Positions 38,401-51,623 of a stretch of 64,000 bases of DNA are shown piece after piece (the stretch's first letter is position 1; each line of letters opens with the position of its first letter). Source of the stretch: Rotaria sordida (Eukaryota > Rotifera > Eurotatoria > Philodinida > Philodinidae); the NCBI GenBank assembly GCA_905250125.1, contig CAJNOL010000888.1, forward strand, positions 32,373 through 96,372, given 5' to 3'. The notes beneath the pieces were generated by a model. That model did no database searches and was not told the DNA's origin. It saw only the letters and a list, made by a program, of their open reading frames with translations. Position numbers and translations under genes: made by a program.

Positions 38401-39255
38401 ATAAACGATTGCAGAGAGTATTTTCTATCTAAACTCCAATTGTTTATTAGAAAGAATTCAAATTAATCGAGAAGAAAGCAGTTTCAGAATATATATTTAA
38501 ACATTTGTCTTATAAATGATGCCAATTTGGGTTCTGTGACTAGTAAAGGCAGTTCAGACGCATCAATATTGTCAGAGTGTATTGGTATCGACTTAATTCT
38601 GTCAATTTCAACAAACTTCAAAAATATTCACTCGTCTTGATATGACGCTATCAAGAAAAATCACCGATATAGCGCACATTATACCGGCAATAGTCATCAC
38701 ACGGGCCATATGTTGCATCTTCATAAAAGTTGTAAACACATTTTACAAGTTCTTCTCTTTCTCGATGTGTCATTGAATTCAAGAAACTAATATATCTACA
38801 AATAACATACCATTTGAAAGTTTAGAACATGCACTTCTTAATAAAAAAAGATTGCCTCGCCACAATATCCCACTAAGCGGAGAACTCTGCCTAGATATTT
38901 ACGCAATTACCTTTACATTGTACGTTATTATTTGAAAAAAAAGGTAGTGAATAACAATAATTACATTCATAGATATTGAAGACTACTTAGATAAGGTAAT
39001 ATTTATATGATTATATTACATATACGTTTATAAAAGAATTTTCAATATGTATAAAAATATGGAAGATTAGTATTGTTGTTCATGACAATTTTTCGTCTTT
39101 ATTGAATGTAGATCAAAAAATTCATTTCGTGACTAATACAATAAAATTAATAAGAAGATATTTGTTTCATGATACAAAAAAAAAAAGAATCATCACCAAG
39201 TGTTTTTTTTTCTGTTAATTAGTGTTTATACAAGAAAAATAACTACTAACTATGT
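38401..39255. other. Gene-free interval
   Basis: It contains a short inverted pair: CACTATTGCCGGTATA near 38.34 kb and TATACCGGCAATAGTC near 38.68 kb. These may be terminal repeats of a ~350-bp element. Otherwise nothing was recognised. Confidence 0.4.
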
Positions 39256-42200
39256 TTATTTTTTTGATTGATGTCGTTTTTTAGATGATTCGGATTTTTC
39301 TTTATCATCATCTTTTTTATTAATTGTAGATGAACCAGTATTTGATTCCTCATCTGAATCTTCACCTTCACGTGTTGGACTTGATGAACGCATATAACTT
39401 GATGATAGATTCTTATATTTATAAAGATCTTCGGATGTTTTATCAGAATAAAGAGCAAGTTTTTTTGTTGCAAAACCGTAACTTCGTTTTGGAGGAGTTG
39501 CTATTGTTGAAGAAGCACTAGCTGCTTCTTCTGATGGAGTTTCATTGGTTGAACCGGATACGATGCGTGATAATCGACCAAATAGAGATGTACCTTCCTT
39601 TGGTTTTGTCGATGATTTTGATACAGAACTTTTACTTGGTACTGATGAAATAACATGTGAATTTAATTCATGACTTGTTTTCTTCCAACGTCTAAAAAAG
39701 ATATAAGAAAAGAAAATTAAACTTAATGAAAAAAAAAAAACAAAAACAAACAATAATTAAAAGTTTTATTACTTTTCATTAAATCTATCATCATCATCAT
39801 TATTATATTTGTCGGTACGTTTTTTCACATTAAGATTTTCCATATAAGCCATACGTTGTTTTTGCATGATAGGTTTTGACCATTTTGAACTTACACGTGC
39901 AGCCTCATTATCATCCTCATCCTCATCATCATCAAATGACAACCTAAAATAATAAAAAAATATTTAAAAGAAAAAAAAACTTTAATATTCATTTAAAAAC
40001 TTACATCATTTGAGCAGCTGTACTTCGAATATGATTATCAGCAATAACACCACGATAAGCATTTACTTCAGCTATTTCTCGATTTTCTGTTGTTTCTTTT
40101 AATTGTGTTAATACACGTAATGCTTTACTACCATCAGCAGCTGTATAAACAACTTGTACTTGAAATGGTAATTGTTTTATTTGATCTAGATCAATGTTAT
40201 ATTTTTCTTTTAATTCTAAATGAAGAAAATTTAATAAATTATTTTTGAATAAAAAATTCTTTTTTTTTTTTTGTTCAATTAAATCAACAAACCTTGTTTA
40301 TTTCGAATACCAAATTCAAATGATACTTCAGTTTGTTTAGTTACATTACCAATATCACGTTTTATTTTATCAAGTTTACCATCTGGATCATCAGGATCAC
40401 GTATGTATAAACCACGATGAACAAATACTGTTGCTTCAACATTTGATGCAATTACTTTTTGTTCAAGTATTAACGCAAATTCATCACGTATTTTTAATAA
40501 ATCAACAATTGTTACATTTCCACTTGTACCATCAGCCTATATAATGATAAAGAAATATATATTAATATGAGAAAAAAAATCAAAGTTTATTTTACCATTT
40601 GTCCAATAACAGGAAGTAAACAAGCAGTACCTATATGTATACAAATATATATAAATAAATATTAATCGTTTATAAATGTGGAAAACTAATGGAATGTTGC
40701 TATCGAAATCGGTTTCAGTGGAAAATTTGAACGAAGAATACAGTGATCATAATTGTACTGAGTATAGCCAAGAAAATAAATGAAATTTTTGAGCTAGAGA
40801 TACACCCGATCTAGAGGTTTTTTTCTTATTGTGAACAAAAGTCAACAGATTTTTATAGTATCAGTATTTCAGTCAATGAATGTTTCAATGGAATTTTACT
40901 GTCCTTATGTATTGATGTTTCATATCAGAGACTGTCTCAAGACGCTTTACAAAAAAAAAACGTCTAACCCATGATAATCAATGTTTCATATCTCTACTAT
41001 TTAATATCTTAATAATCTTACTAAACAATTGAAAAAATATATATATTTAAAGTTCGTTGAATGAGCGATGTTTCTTTGAAATTCTACAAAAACAATTACC
41101 TGCAATGGTAATAACCGAAATGCTAACACCTTTTTCTCTTGCACGTTCGGTTACTAAATAAAAACACAAAAAAAAAACATCATACAAATAATAATAAAAA
41201 GATCGAATATTACATTCAGCATAAAATCGATTTCCTTGGGCAAGTGCTTCCATTTTAAGAGCTTCATCAACTTTCTCATCTTGTGCCGTTTCTAAACTTC
41301 CTAAACCACGATTAGCTAAGCCTATAATAATAAATTATAATTGAATAAAATAAAAAAAAGTCAATATTATCAAAATTTATTACCATCAGTACAAATAACA
41401 ATTTTTGATCCTTGTCGTTGTGATACAATATTAAGTGCAAACATAACAGCTGGGCCAAGTGCTGTTTGACCACCTTCTTCAAGATCATAAACACGTTCTG
41501 TAAGATTTGTTTTTGTTTGTGAAATAGGTTTTAATTCTTTATTTAGTTCACGTTCAGCTTCACGTATTAAATCATCAGCACTATTTAATTTATCACCACG
41601 TATAACTAATGGTTCATCTCTTGTACCATCACCTAAAATTCATTTAAATAAAAATTCAACCAGAAAAAAAAAAATATTACAAACTAACCATAATAAGTTA
41701 TTTCATGATTAAATGTTAATAAAGCTGCACGTCGTGTTGGTGTTTCTTTAACAAGTTTATCCAAATTAGCATCGACTGCCATTTGTACTCCTTGTAAACG
41801 TGAAACATATGTTTGATTACGTTGTCGAATCATACGTGCACCTTCAAAATTAGCAGCAGCACGTTCTTGTTGTCGAAGTGCATTTGGTAAATTAAATGTT
41901 CCTTGTACCAATGTTGTTGATGACATTGAACCACTAATATCAATTAAAAAAATGACAATTGAATCATCAACACCAGTCATATCTGAACCATGAACAACAG
42001 GTGCTGGTGAAATTAAATATGTTGCATCTTCATTTTTAGGTAAATCCGTTTGTTCAATATCAACCGTATTTAATTTTGGACAAAATTCACATTGCCATTT
42101 TGATTCTTGATCTTCTTCAGTTTGAATTTTACTTAAATGTGATGCAATAGCGCCACAATCAACACAATAAACTGGATCACCGGCATGCATTTCACCTAAA

Positions 42201-42605
42201 TAATTCAATTAAGATTTAATTATTATTGTACAAAAAACAAAAAAAAACAAGACAATGTGTTTTAATTACCAGGTTGTAGTAATCGATCAAATTTTACATT
42301 AAGTACATTTGTATCAGCTTTTCGTAAACGTTTTTTACGTTTATGAACAGTCGAAGATGCAGCGCCAGCGCCAGCAGCAACACTAGGAACAGCTAATCCT
42401 CTTTCAGAGGCTGCCTCACTAAAATATAAAAAATTTTTATTTAATTGATTGTCTTTTTCTTTTTATATAATAATATTCACCGATTTGAACTTTCTGCTAC
42501 ACTAAATAAGTTGTCATTATTGATGGTATCAGCTTCCTCATCATCGGATATTGATTCGTCCGATGAATGTTCATATTTATAAACGTATTTAGATCCAAAA
42601 TACAT
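39256..42605 (-). CDS. Zinc-ribbon / VWA protein (circularly permuted Ras 1-like)
   Basis: Eleven exons: 42605-42481, 42418-42270, 42195-41689, 41632-41384, 41321-41214, 41153-41100, 40630-40596, 40536-40293, 40215-40005, 39943-39773 and 39691-39256; 762 aa, phases consistent. It has a Sec23/24-like zinc ribbon (C102, C105, C127, C130). A von Willebrand A domain follows with a complete-looking MIDAS: DISGS at 177-181 and CTDGLANRG near 342. A beta-rich region and an acidic run (LSFDDDEDEDD) come next. Ordered matches to metazoan proteins named 'circularly permuted Ras protein 1-like' include GDPV.C..C, YVSRLQ.VQ.AVD, EEGG.TALGPA and IGNVT. No Ras-type GTPase motifs are present, so the inherited name is misleading. 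The last ~145 residues are Ser/Lys-rich and probably disordered. The role is unknown. Confidence 0.85.
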
Positions 42606-43239
42606 GATTAATATCTAAAATTAAAGTATTTTAAAAATTTTCTGTAAATCATAATAAAAACATAGTTATTTTTACAGCAGAATGTACTTGCGCACCCCAC
42701 TAAAAAAAATAAAATGTAACTATAGAGGACTGAAGAAAAAAAGATGATAAAAGTAGTTGTTTTTTTTTTGCTCTAATTTTCTGGTGATGGCGCAAGTTTG
42801 ATGATTCATCAAAAATATTGCATGACATCGGCGAAAGAAAAAAACAAGTCAACATTTACTCATTCTCTCGTTGATGATAAAGTGGGGAAAAAATGCAATA
42901 ATAAAAGTTATTATTATTCATCATGAACTACAAAAAGATTATTTTCGATTAGGAAGAGTTTGAAGTTATCAAGGGTTAATAGTAGACCAATTTCGACGAG
43001 TAGATCATCTATCAATATCTTTCTTGTCACTGACAATCTTTGAAAGATACAATAATAATTATAATATTAATGCTCGTTTTAGTTATGTATTTACTTTCAT
43101 AGGATATTTCTTTGAAAGTGTCAGATTTTTTTTTTTTATTCCATTTATGAGTTTTCTATTAAATGTTGATAAGAACAAGATGTAGAGCTGCAATCTTCAC
43201 CATTACAAAGAGAACATCCAGACGTCATAAATAGGTGCT
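42606..43239. other. Upstream region of the VWA gene
   Basis: No gene is seen. It should include the promoter and leader of the minus-strand VWA gene. Confidence 0.4.
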
Positions 43240-43845
43240 GAAGCTTGGTTGGTCAGCGCTGGATCAATCAGATTAAGTTTGGTAGACATTTTAAAAACGA
43301 TATTCTAGACTACAACATTATTAGCTTATTCTGTTCAAGAGTAATAAGGGTTTTCTTGAGACCTCCACAATTTCAGTCACTTAGCCTGGAATCATTCGTC
43401 ATGCTGAGTCGAATGGCGATATTTGTTTTTGGATTCGACATGATCTGACACTGTTATTTTAGTATTTCCAACGTTTCATAATCTGCCATTGTGTAGCATA
43501 ATAAGTCTACATATCACAAATGTTGAAATAACAGCGTCAGATCATTTCGAATCCAAAAACAAATATTGCCATTCGACTTAGCATGGCGAATTATCCCTAG
43601 TTAGATACTTTTCCGAATGATCCCAGGCTAATTGACTAAAATTGTGAAGGTCTCAAGAAAACTCTTATAGCTCTGAACCATAACAAGTTAACAATATCAG
43701 CCTTACATAGATCGAAAGAGAACAGTTTTTCCTCTCTATCGATCATATTAACAATCAAGATCAATTAAAAATGGGTTCAAAATATTGTTTTTAAAATGTC
43801 CACTAAGAATTAATCTAATTTGATCCAGTGCTAATCAATCAAAGT
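43240..43845. mobile_element. Foldback element, ~600 bp
   Basis: The arms at about 43.24-43.47 and 43.52-43.845 kb are inverted copies. Shared blocks are CACTGGATCAA-like ends, GACATTTTAAAAAC, GTTTTCTTGAGACCT and TCGAATGGCAATATTTG with TTTTTGGATTCGA. The right arm carries an extra ~70-100 bp. No coding capacity is seen. Confidence 0.85.
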
Positions 43846-45606
43846 TCACAACATCTGTGTGTTCTCTTTATAATAGTAAAAATTGCAAGTCTCTATCTTG
43901 TTCCTATCAAAATTTATTCAAAAAATATCCACGGTTGTTCTTTCTTGAAATGGATAATAGTTATATTGATATATTTGCCAGTTTTGACCGATCTGCGGAC
44001 AGTTGGTCATCAACGGATTGCTATTCATTAGTGAGAGAAAGATTGATTTCTTGAGTACTGATACCGGTCGCTTGATTTTCTTCCAAATAATGTTGGAATT
44101 TGTACTGTTCAATACAACATTGAACACTGTATTGTGTTAAAAAGCACATATTGTAATCGCAGTCATCGTAGAGAACTTTATCTCTGTTAATTGATACTCA
44201 AAAAGAAATTAGCTTTGGCGAGTCTGAATGTTCGCTCATTTTGACTAGAATATTTGTAGAATTCAATTTCATACGTAATGCCTTATATTCATGTTTTTGT
44301 GTATTAATCCATTAGATTGTCATCTCTTGATCATTGATCAGTAAATAATACGAAATTAATGTGCTCGTACGATATATACTTTATTTGTCGAAAAATCACA
44401 GACTATATACGTATAAGACAATGGATTATCCCCTATTGGGAAACTATTCATCGGATAATCAAGATTGAATGATGTGAAGTATCTCACAACATGGATGTAC
44501 CATTTTCAAGACTAATTCCAACCAACTCAAAGAATCGGGATTGGTGCATCATTAAACGGAAAGTACCATTTAAAGGAAAAGACCAAACATATGTAATAGA
44601 CAGGAAGGGAAAAAAACCAACCATATATGACGTGTATATGACTGGAGAAACACTAAGAGAGTAAAAGGAAAGTATGAATAAACAATAACAAAAACACATA
44701 TGCAACAAGAACGGTACTCGATCTGTGTGAACTACTACGAGCAGCTATTCGAGATCGTACAATTTTTTTTGTTGATTAAATAACTTCTAAAAAAATATTT
44801 ATTTTCTATTTATGAAAAAAAAAACAAATGATTTTACATCATTTACATATATTACTGATGCATTCAATGTTCTTATTTCTTAATAGAAACAGACCAAAAG
44901 ATCTATAACTTTCCCAGTAAACTATTCTGGTTAAAGCTTGTCTCTATGCAAATTTTCAAGTTGAAAATCGAAAATCAGTTTTCCTGGTGTTCCTGAGAGA
45001 GAGTCACTCCATTCTGATAAAAATAATCATAAGAATGCAGTACGCCTACAACAACAAACGAAGAACTCGAATCATTCTCAAAATATTCATAAATTCTTTG
45101 ATGCCTAGATGATGCACATAGTCTCAACATAAAAGCGATTAATTAGTTGTTTAATAATGAAACAATCTGTGTCTTAATCACAATTATCATAGATGACTCA
45201 TTTGGAAAATCCTAAACAAAATATAAAAACACTGCTCAAACTTCATACAAATCGTTCAATAATAGCAAAGAATTGTTTTCTGCAAATCTTTATATAACTA
45301 ATTAAGAGAATAAAAAAAACCTTCTTTTAAGAAATGATTAGATAATTTTCAAATAAATCCTTTTTATTGTTTCAGTTATATATATATTTATATACATATT
45401 TAAAGAACAATGAGATTTACAAATATTTTTTACAGCACCATCCTAAATGGACTATATGGTTAGATTTTTTATTGCTTGAAAACAAAGAACAAAAGAAAAT
45501 AGTCAGTCAAACAACAAGACTACACATGCGTATGTGAAAAAAGTATTAAAAAAAGGAAAAACAAAAGAAATGTTGAAATGAAAAAATATTTCGTCTAAAT
45601 AAATAA
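43846..45606. other. Gene-free interval downstream of the mitofusin gene
   Basis: It contains the dispersed repeat copy at 44.89 kb and the 3' flank of the mitofusin gene. No exon chain was found. Confidence 0.4.
44890..45165 (+). repeat. Dispersed repeat, copy 2
   Basis: Diverged copy of 6.60-6.88 kb in the same orientation. See that entry for shared blocks. Confidence 0.5.
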
Positions 45607-48600
45607 TTAATTTGTGGTGTTCGTTGAATCAGTTAATAAATATTGTTTTGCAAATTGATTTAATTCATTGTCAATTTTATCGATTTGTTTCGTAAGTTTT
45701 TTTCCTTTATCAATATAAGATTTTAAATGATTAATTTCATTTTTGATTTCTTGTATATTATCTAATATATCATCTTTTTCCATAGCAACATAATGTATTG
45801 TTTGTGCAAAATACATTGATAATTCTTGATGAACTTGTGCACTTGCATTACCTGATGTTAAATCAACAATTAATTTCATTTTTGCTGATATATAATCAGC
45901 ATATTGACGTTTAAATGCACGTTCTTGTGCTTTTTTTGTCCACATTAATCTTTCATAAAGATACAAACTACCATAAATACTACCAATAATAGCAACCATT
46001 TTCCATCCAATACTACGCCATATTAATGCTGATATACCTAATGTAACTAAACTAGATTTTGATGTTGTAAATAAATCATTTGAAGAATTTAATAATGAAG
46101 AAGATATATAGTTCGTTGATTTATTTTGATTTTGAACAAAATTTTCCCATAATGATGTTAAACCTAATGAAAATTTAAATTGTATATCTTCATGAAAATC
46201 TGAACAAAGATTTGAACAATCCAAACGATATGATATAGCAAAATCAGAACGTGGTATTATTGAATCAACAAATAATTTACGTTCATTTGTTAATAATATT
46301 GATTTAATACGTTCTTTTATTTCACTATGAACAATATCTAATGAATTATATAATGTTGTATGAAGACGATTTTGTAAATTTGTACCAAGTTGTTGTTCAA
46401 CCCAACGATGTAAATCTTGTTTATAGAGTGGAATTTGATTATAATCAGATGAAAATGGACGATCAAATTCTTCAATTAATGTATAAAGACTAGAAAAGAT
46501 AAAAACGAATAAACTAATTTGATTTGTATTCATTTGAATGACAACTCAAAAACTCTTGTTTTTTTGAATTATTTCAACTAACAAATGCTTTAGTTTTTTT
46601 TTATTGGTGTTTAGGAATAATATATGTTGAAATTTGTTTAAAAAAATAAAGAGAACTATAATTTTCAAATTTGATTCTAATTAAATTTCTTACATTTTAA
46701 CTCTATTTTCTCGATATTTCATGACGAATTTTTATCTTTAATTATGAACATTCATCGATATAATACTATGATTTTAATTTTGTAAGATATTATCATTAAT
46801 GAAACTCTAAAAAAAAATTAGTCCTAGAAGTTATTAACCAGTTTTATATATAGATATGATCTCATATTACTTAACAACATAACATATGTGTCTAAGAAAA
46901 CTTCTTAATCTTCTGCTCGACAATACCTGACAATTGTGTACACTCTCATAACCAACCTTAAGGTTAATGTTTCTAAGCTGTTATTTATTTGTAGATATAA
47001 ACATGAAAAACATTGCGATCATATTCTCGACTGCTTGGTATATCTAAGAATAACTGATATAATTAAAAGTAGAGAAGATTATTTTGATAAGCATAAGAAG
47101 ACGTTCATCTCCGTTTTCATTCATTCATATATCATTCAATAGATTATATTGAAGTAAGACAAAGTCTTAAAGATTTTGAGCCTATGACCTACTATGAAAA
47201 AGTTATGGCCGTTTTACTGAAATTTTGTCTATAAATAGATTTAACATTTATACTATCAACCAGGGTCATTATAGATCCTGATCTTAGAAAATAAAGGGGA
47301 AATATTTTTTTGTTTATTTCTCAGGTCAGAATAGTGAATAGCATCTTTAAAAAATTACTATATCGATAATGCATACTAGTTGTTTTATCTAAACTAAGCT
47401 TAGGTGTACAAGTATTAAGAAAGAAGTGAACTTACCGTTTAATTTCATCATTTAAAGTTTGTGCAACTCTTTGATAAACATCTTCTGATACATATCGAAT
47501 TTTTTCTTTAGCTAATTCTGTTATTAAAATTAATTCACGTTCAAGAAAATTATTTCTATCTTCCGTTTCAATTAATTTTTCACTAGATTCTCGTTTTATT
47601 GTTTGTGATTTATTAATTATATTAGTTATTGTTTCACATAATAATATAAGAATTTCTTTTCCACGATTTGTATGTTGTTCAAATTTTGTTTTTACAGCTG
47701 TTTTTGATATACATTTTTCAAATTCATGTTCAAATTTATTAAATTCAATAAGACGTTCTTTATATGCTAGAATAAGAAAAAAAAAATTCAAAAATTAAAT
47801 TTGAAATAAATAATTTAATAAAAACCTTTATTAAATCCACTTTTTGATAAAGTACTTATATCCACATTTCGATTTAATAAAGCTTCACGTGCTGAAATAA
47901 AAAACATTCGATGTTCAGCAGCTTCTTTTCGTTGACATAGATTTAATTCATCACATAGAAATTCTAAACCTCGATCAAGATGTTGTTGTTTCACCTAGAT
48001 TATGACAGCAAAAAAAATGAAGCACAAAATCCCTCAAAAACAAGAGAAAATATTCATTTACCAATTCAACCATTTCAGGTTCATTATCTGTTGCATCCCA
48101 ACGATTCATTAAAATAAATATATTTGGATTTGATAAACGTTCAGCAACACGATGTAGAAATTTCTTTTCCTTAAATTTTTATTTATTTTTTTAACTGAAA
48201 TAATTACATTCAAACTTACTGCTCCTGTAATCGTTGCTTCAGCTGATATAACAAGTACAAATACATCAGCATCTAAACAATATTTTTCAATCCATTCATC
48301 AAGATTAACTGAAACATCGATGCCAGGACTAAAAGCAAAACCATATTTAATGAGCACATTTAGATGGAATAAAATTTCTATCAATTTTCTACTAACAAAA
48401 GAATCTCCTCAGATGTTCTCTTCCGATTTCAATGATTTTTTTGTGTCTATAGATACTACATAGTGTTCTAATAAAAACCTTAATATGAGTTGTGTTTGTA
48501 TTAAAATTTAACTAAGCTATCAATTTTTTTTCAAGGAGACTTCTGATTTTCGGAAAAGTTGTTTCATTGAATAATCATATCAGGTAATTTTTGAAAATGA

Positions 48601-51600
48601 TCCTAATCAATGTATAGTTTGACAATAAGGATATTATATCTTTAGTAATATTGAGCAAAAGAATTTTTGACCGAACCGAATCAAAACTTATTTGAAATAT
48701 CAAAATATACGCTCTTACTAAAATCAGTATCGTATTCAGTGCAGAGGCTGAGAGGACAATGGCCCTTGGCAAGAGAAAATCTGGATAATACACGGATCAG
48801 AGCTCTCTATCGACCGTTGTATTTGTGCGAAACCTTGATTGCGGACATTTTCTATTGATCAATCAAATAGAAAATGCTCGTCGTTCTATAGAGCCAATAC
48901 AACATCTACTATATGAGAGAACAAAGATAGAAAATATCTACTACATTTATATGTATCTAAAGATATTTTTACTTGATGTTGAAATTCGTAACTTTCTTTT
49001 GACTTGATAGGTGTAAAGTTTTTACAATTGCACTTTTACGAACAATGATTAAAACATTACACAACTTATGTATACAAATATGTATTTGAGTTTCGGTTTT
49101 ATATTTTTGTTTTAGTTCAAGAAGATAATTTTTGACCATTTATTCATCAAACTTTGTCTCTGTTATAAAAGAAGTGATATCTTCTCATAAATTGAGTTAT
49201 ATAGACTGATCATCTTACGATATCTATTAAGAAAAAATGTTTGCAATTAAGAGAACGCAGTATTTGTGACTTGTATACTCAGAAACATGTTTAGCTGATT
49301 AAACATAGAGTACCATGTGTCTTTCGTATACAGCACTGATGAAATAAGAATAAGTACAGATCTTGTTTTGATTCTACAATGGAGACATTTATGTCTCTTC
49401 CATCGAATCTGATTTGCAACTATTTCTTCTTATTGACAAAAAAAACCTAGCAGTGCCTGTAATCAGAATGTAACCAATGATTCTTTTCATATTCGTTCCT
49501 TTAAATCGGATATTTAAAACTTACAAAACTTATTTAAATGAAATATTCATTGAATATTACCTGTCGACTAGAATCACATCATCTCGAATAAGACGGCATT
49601 TTTCTTTTGGCCATAAAATTTTTACAAGAGAATCTGAATCAAGTTTTTCTCTTGATAAAGCATTACCAATACTACTTAAATTCTAAAAAGAAAAAACAAC
49701 ATACATGATAACAGATTACATATATTCTAGGCAAAATTAAACTTAGACAGAATTTATTTGTAATTAGGCACAAACCTACGAAATAATTTTCGTTTACATT
49801 ATGAAAACATCGCATGTGTCTGTTTTCTTTTACTAAATAGAGTATTCATTTTCACTGATTTATATATGGTGATGTATGCACCAATGACTTCTTCTACGTT
49901 AACATTGGAAAATAAGTTTTGAAAGTATTTTTTTGTTGAACAAGCGAAGTAATATTTTAAATTTTTGAAGTATTTAATCTCGAGAAAAACCAATCATTAT
50001 TCTACCATAGGGATGATATAAGCTAAAAGATCCTTCATTTTTTGGGTAGAAAAATAACCCTAGATGTCTAAAAAACCCAGTTTTCTGACATTCAGCTGAA
50101 GCTTTTTGGACATAGTTTTATTTAATAGAGCACAATGATATGTCTCACGTCTCTTCATCGAACTGCATTCGATTTATAGAAGGTCTCAAAGTATCAATCA
50201 CAGCAAAATCATTGAAACTTTTCATAAAAACAAAAGAAAAATGTCTCTTGCGTCTTTTGTAAATCGAATATAGCTCGATGAAGAAAAGCGAAACATCTCA
50301 TTTTGCTCGATCAAACAAAACTATTTCCAAAAAGGTTCAAAGAAAACTAGTGTTGGTGGTCTTGGCTTTCTAGAGATCGTCATCCAAACAGTTTTATTGG
50401 ATCTTTTAACTCCCTCAATTCTGATAGAGGATTCTTTGTAGCTATTATCATCGAGAAGAAAACGAAAAAATACAATTGTTCTAAACCTTTGTGTGTCATT
50501 ATACTTTACATGAATCACGTTGAATTAACATTGATAAAAAATAACTACGCAAAAAGCATAAGCTTAAAGTGTAACTGTACAAGATTACCCTACCCTAACT
50601 TGCAGCGTAGGATAAGAATTAGAAAATTTTTCTCAGTTATGGCACAGGATACACAAAAAGCTTACTCTGAACATCTCTAACTTAAAAATCCTTTCTTTTC
50701 CTTTTGGTCGGAGCTTACTAAGACAAACAAGATTTCAATTGAGAATACTTGCGACCTCTACAACTTCCTAGTTTTAATTACACTTCAATTAAAGTTGAAC
50801 ATAACTTAATATAAATATATAGGATCAGTTCTTTTCTTTATTCTCATTTTTGTTTAATTTCTAAAAACTCTGTTTAAATCTCAACTTTGCCTGACATACA
50901 TATATGTTCTTACATTTATACTTTTTAGTTCGTCAGATCCTGGTATAAGAACTGATGGTTCATTTTTATCTGTTCCTTCGATCTAAAAAAAACCAAAAAC
51001 AAGATTTAGTTTCTGAATCAAATAAATAATTTCAAAATTCAATTCTACTTGAAGAAAACAATTTGTTGTATGTCCCATACCAATTGGTAATATTTTTTCT
51101 CTTAACATTGCATTCATAACTGTACTCTTTCCATTACTTGTTCTAAAAGAAAAATATTTATTTAGGAAAAAAAAAAATAAAAATTTTAATTAATTAACCT
51201 TCCAAAAAATACAACTTTCATATGATCACGTGATATAATTGATAATATCCGACTAACTCTTTCTTTTAATTGTTGTATTTCTTTATATTTATCATTAGTT
51301 ATTAAATTTCGATCAGATTTTATTACATCTACATAAGCATAAAATAAATCCTAGATTTATATTTAAATAATAATAAACAAACCATTAAGATATGTATTTG
51401 AATCATTGACATATGATGCAATATTTTTAAAAATGTCAGTTATCGTTATTTTTGCATGAGTAAATAATTTCAATGGAGAATGACCATCTAAATAAATACA
51501 CAATAATAAATAATTATATTATAGTTTAATTTTATTATTATTATTATTATTTTTACTAAATATATTATTCTGACGAATTGATCCAAATGCCGTCGGTTTT

Positions 51601-51623
51601 TCACGTATCATACTGTCGGACAT
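45607..51623 (-). CDS. MFN: Mitofusin (mitochondrial outer-membrane fusion GTPase)
   Basis: Eleven exons: 51623-51557, 51487-51383, 51328-51199, 51142-51049, 50982-50914, 49682-49561, 48328-48220, 48169-48062, 47994-47826, 47766-47436 and 46489-45607; 728 aa (human MFN2 is 757). The dynamin-type GTPase has G1 GRTSNGKS (100-107), G2 within GHTTNC (about 125-129), G3 DSPG (195-198) and G4 NRWD (254-257). Then come KTKFEQHT of the helical bundle, two close membrane segments (about 580-615, ending [18 protein letters not shown]), and a C-terminal HR2 coiled coil. It tethers and fuses mitochondrial outer membranes. The acceptor of exon 3 is the second candidate AG, because the first breaks the frame. 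Introns 5, 6 and 10 are 0.95-1.23 kb, and intron 5 holds an inverted-repeat element. Confidence 0.95.
50060..50375. mobile_element. Inverted-repeat element inside mitofusin intron 5
   Basis: Arms of about 130 bp (50.06-50.19 and 50.24-50.375 kb) pair imperfectly. Both carry CTTTTTGGA.ATAGTTTT, a GAGCA(C/A)AATGA word, CTTCATCGA and ATTCGATTTA. It looks like a small decayed MITE and helps explain the 1.2-kb intron length. Confidence 0.75.
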
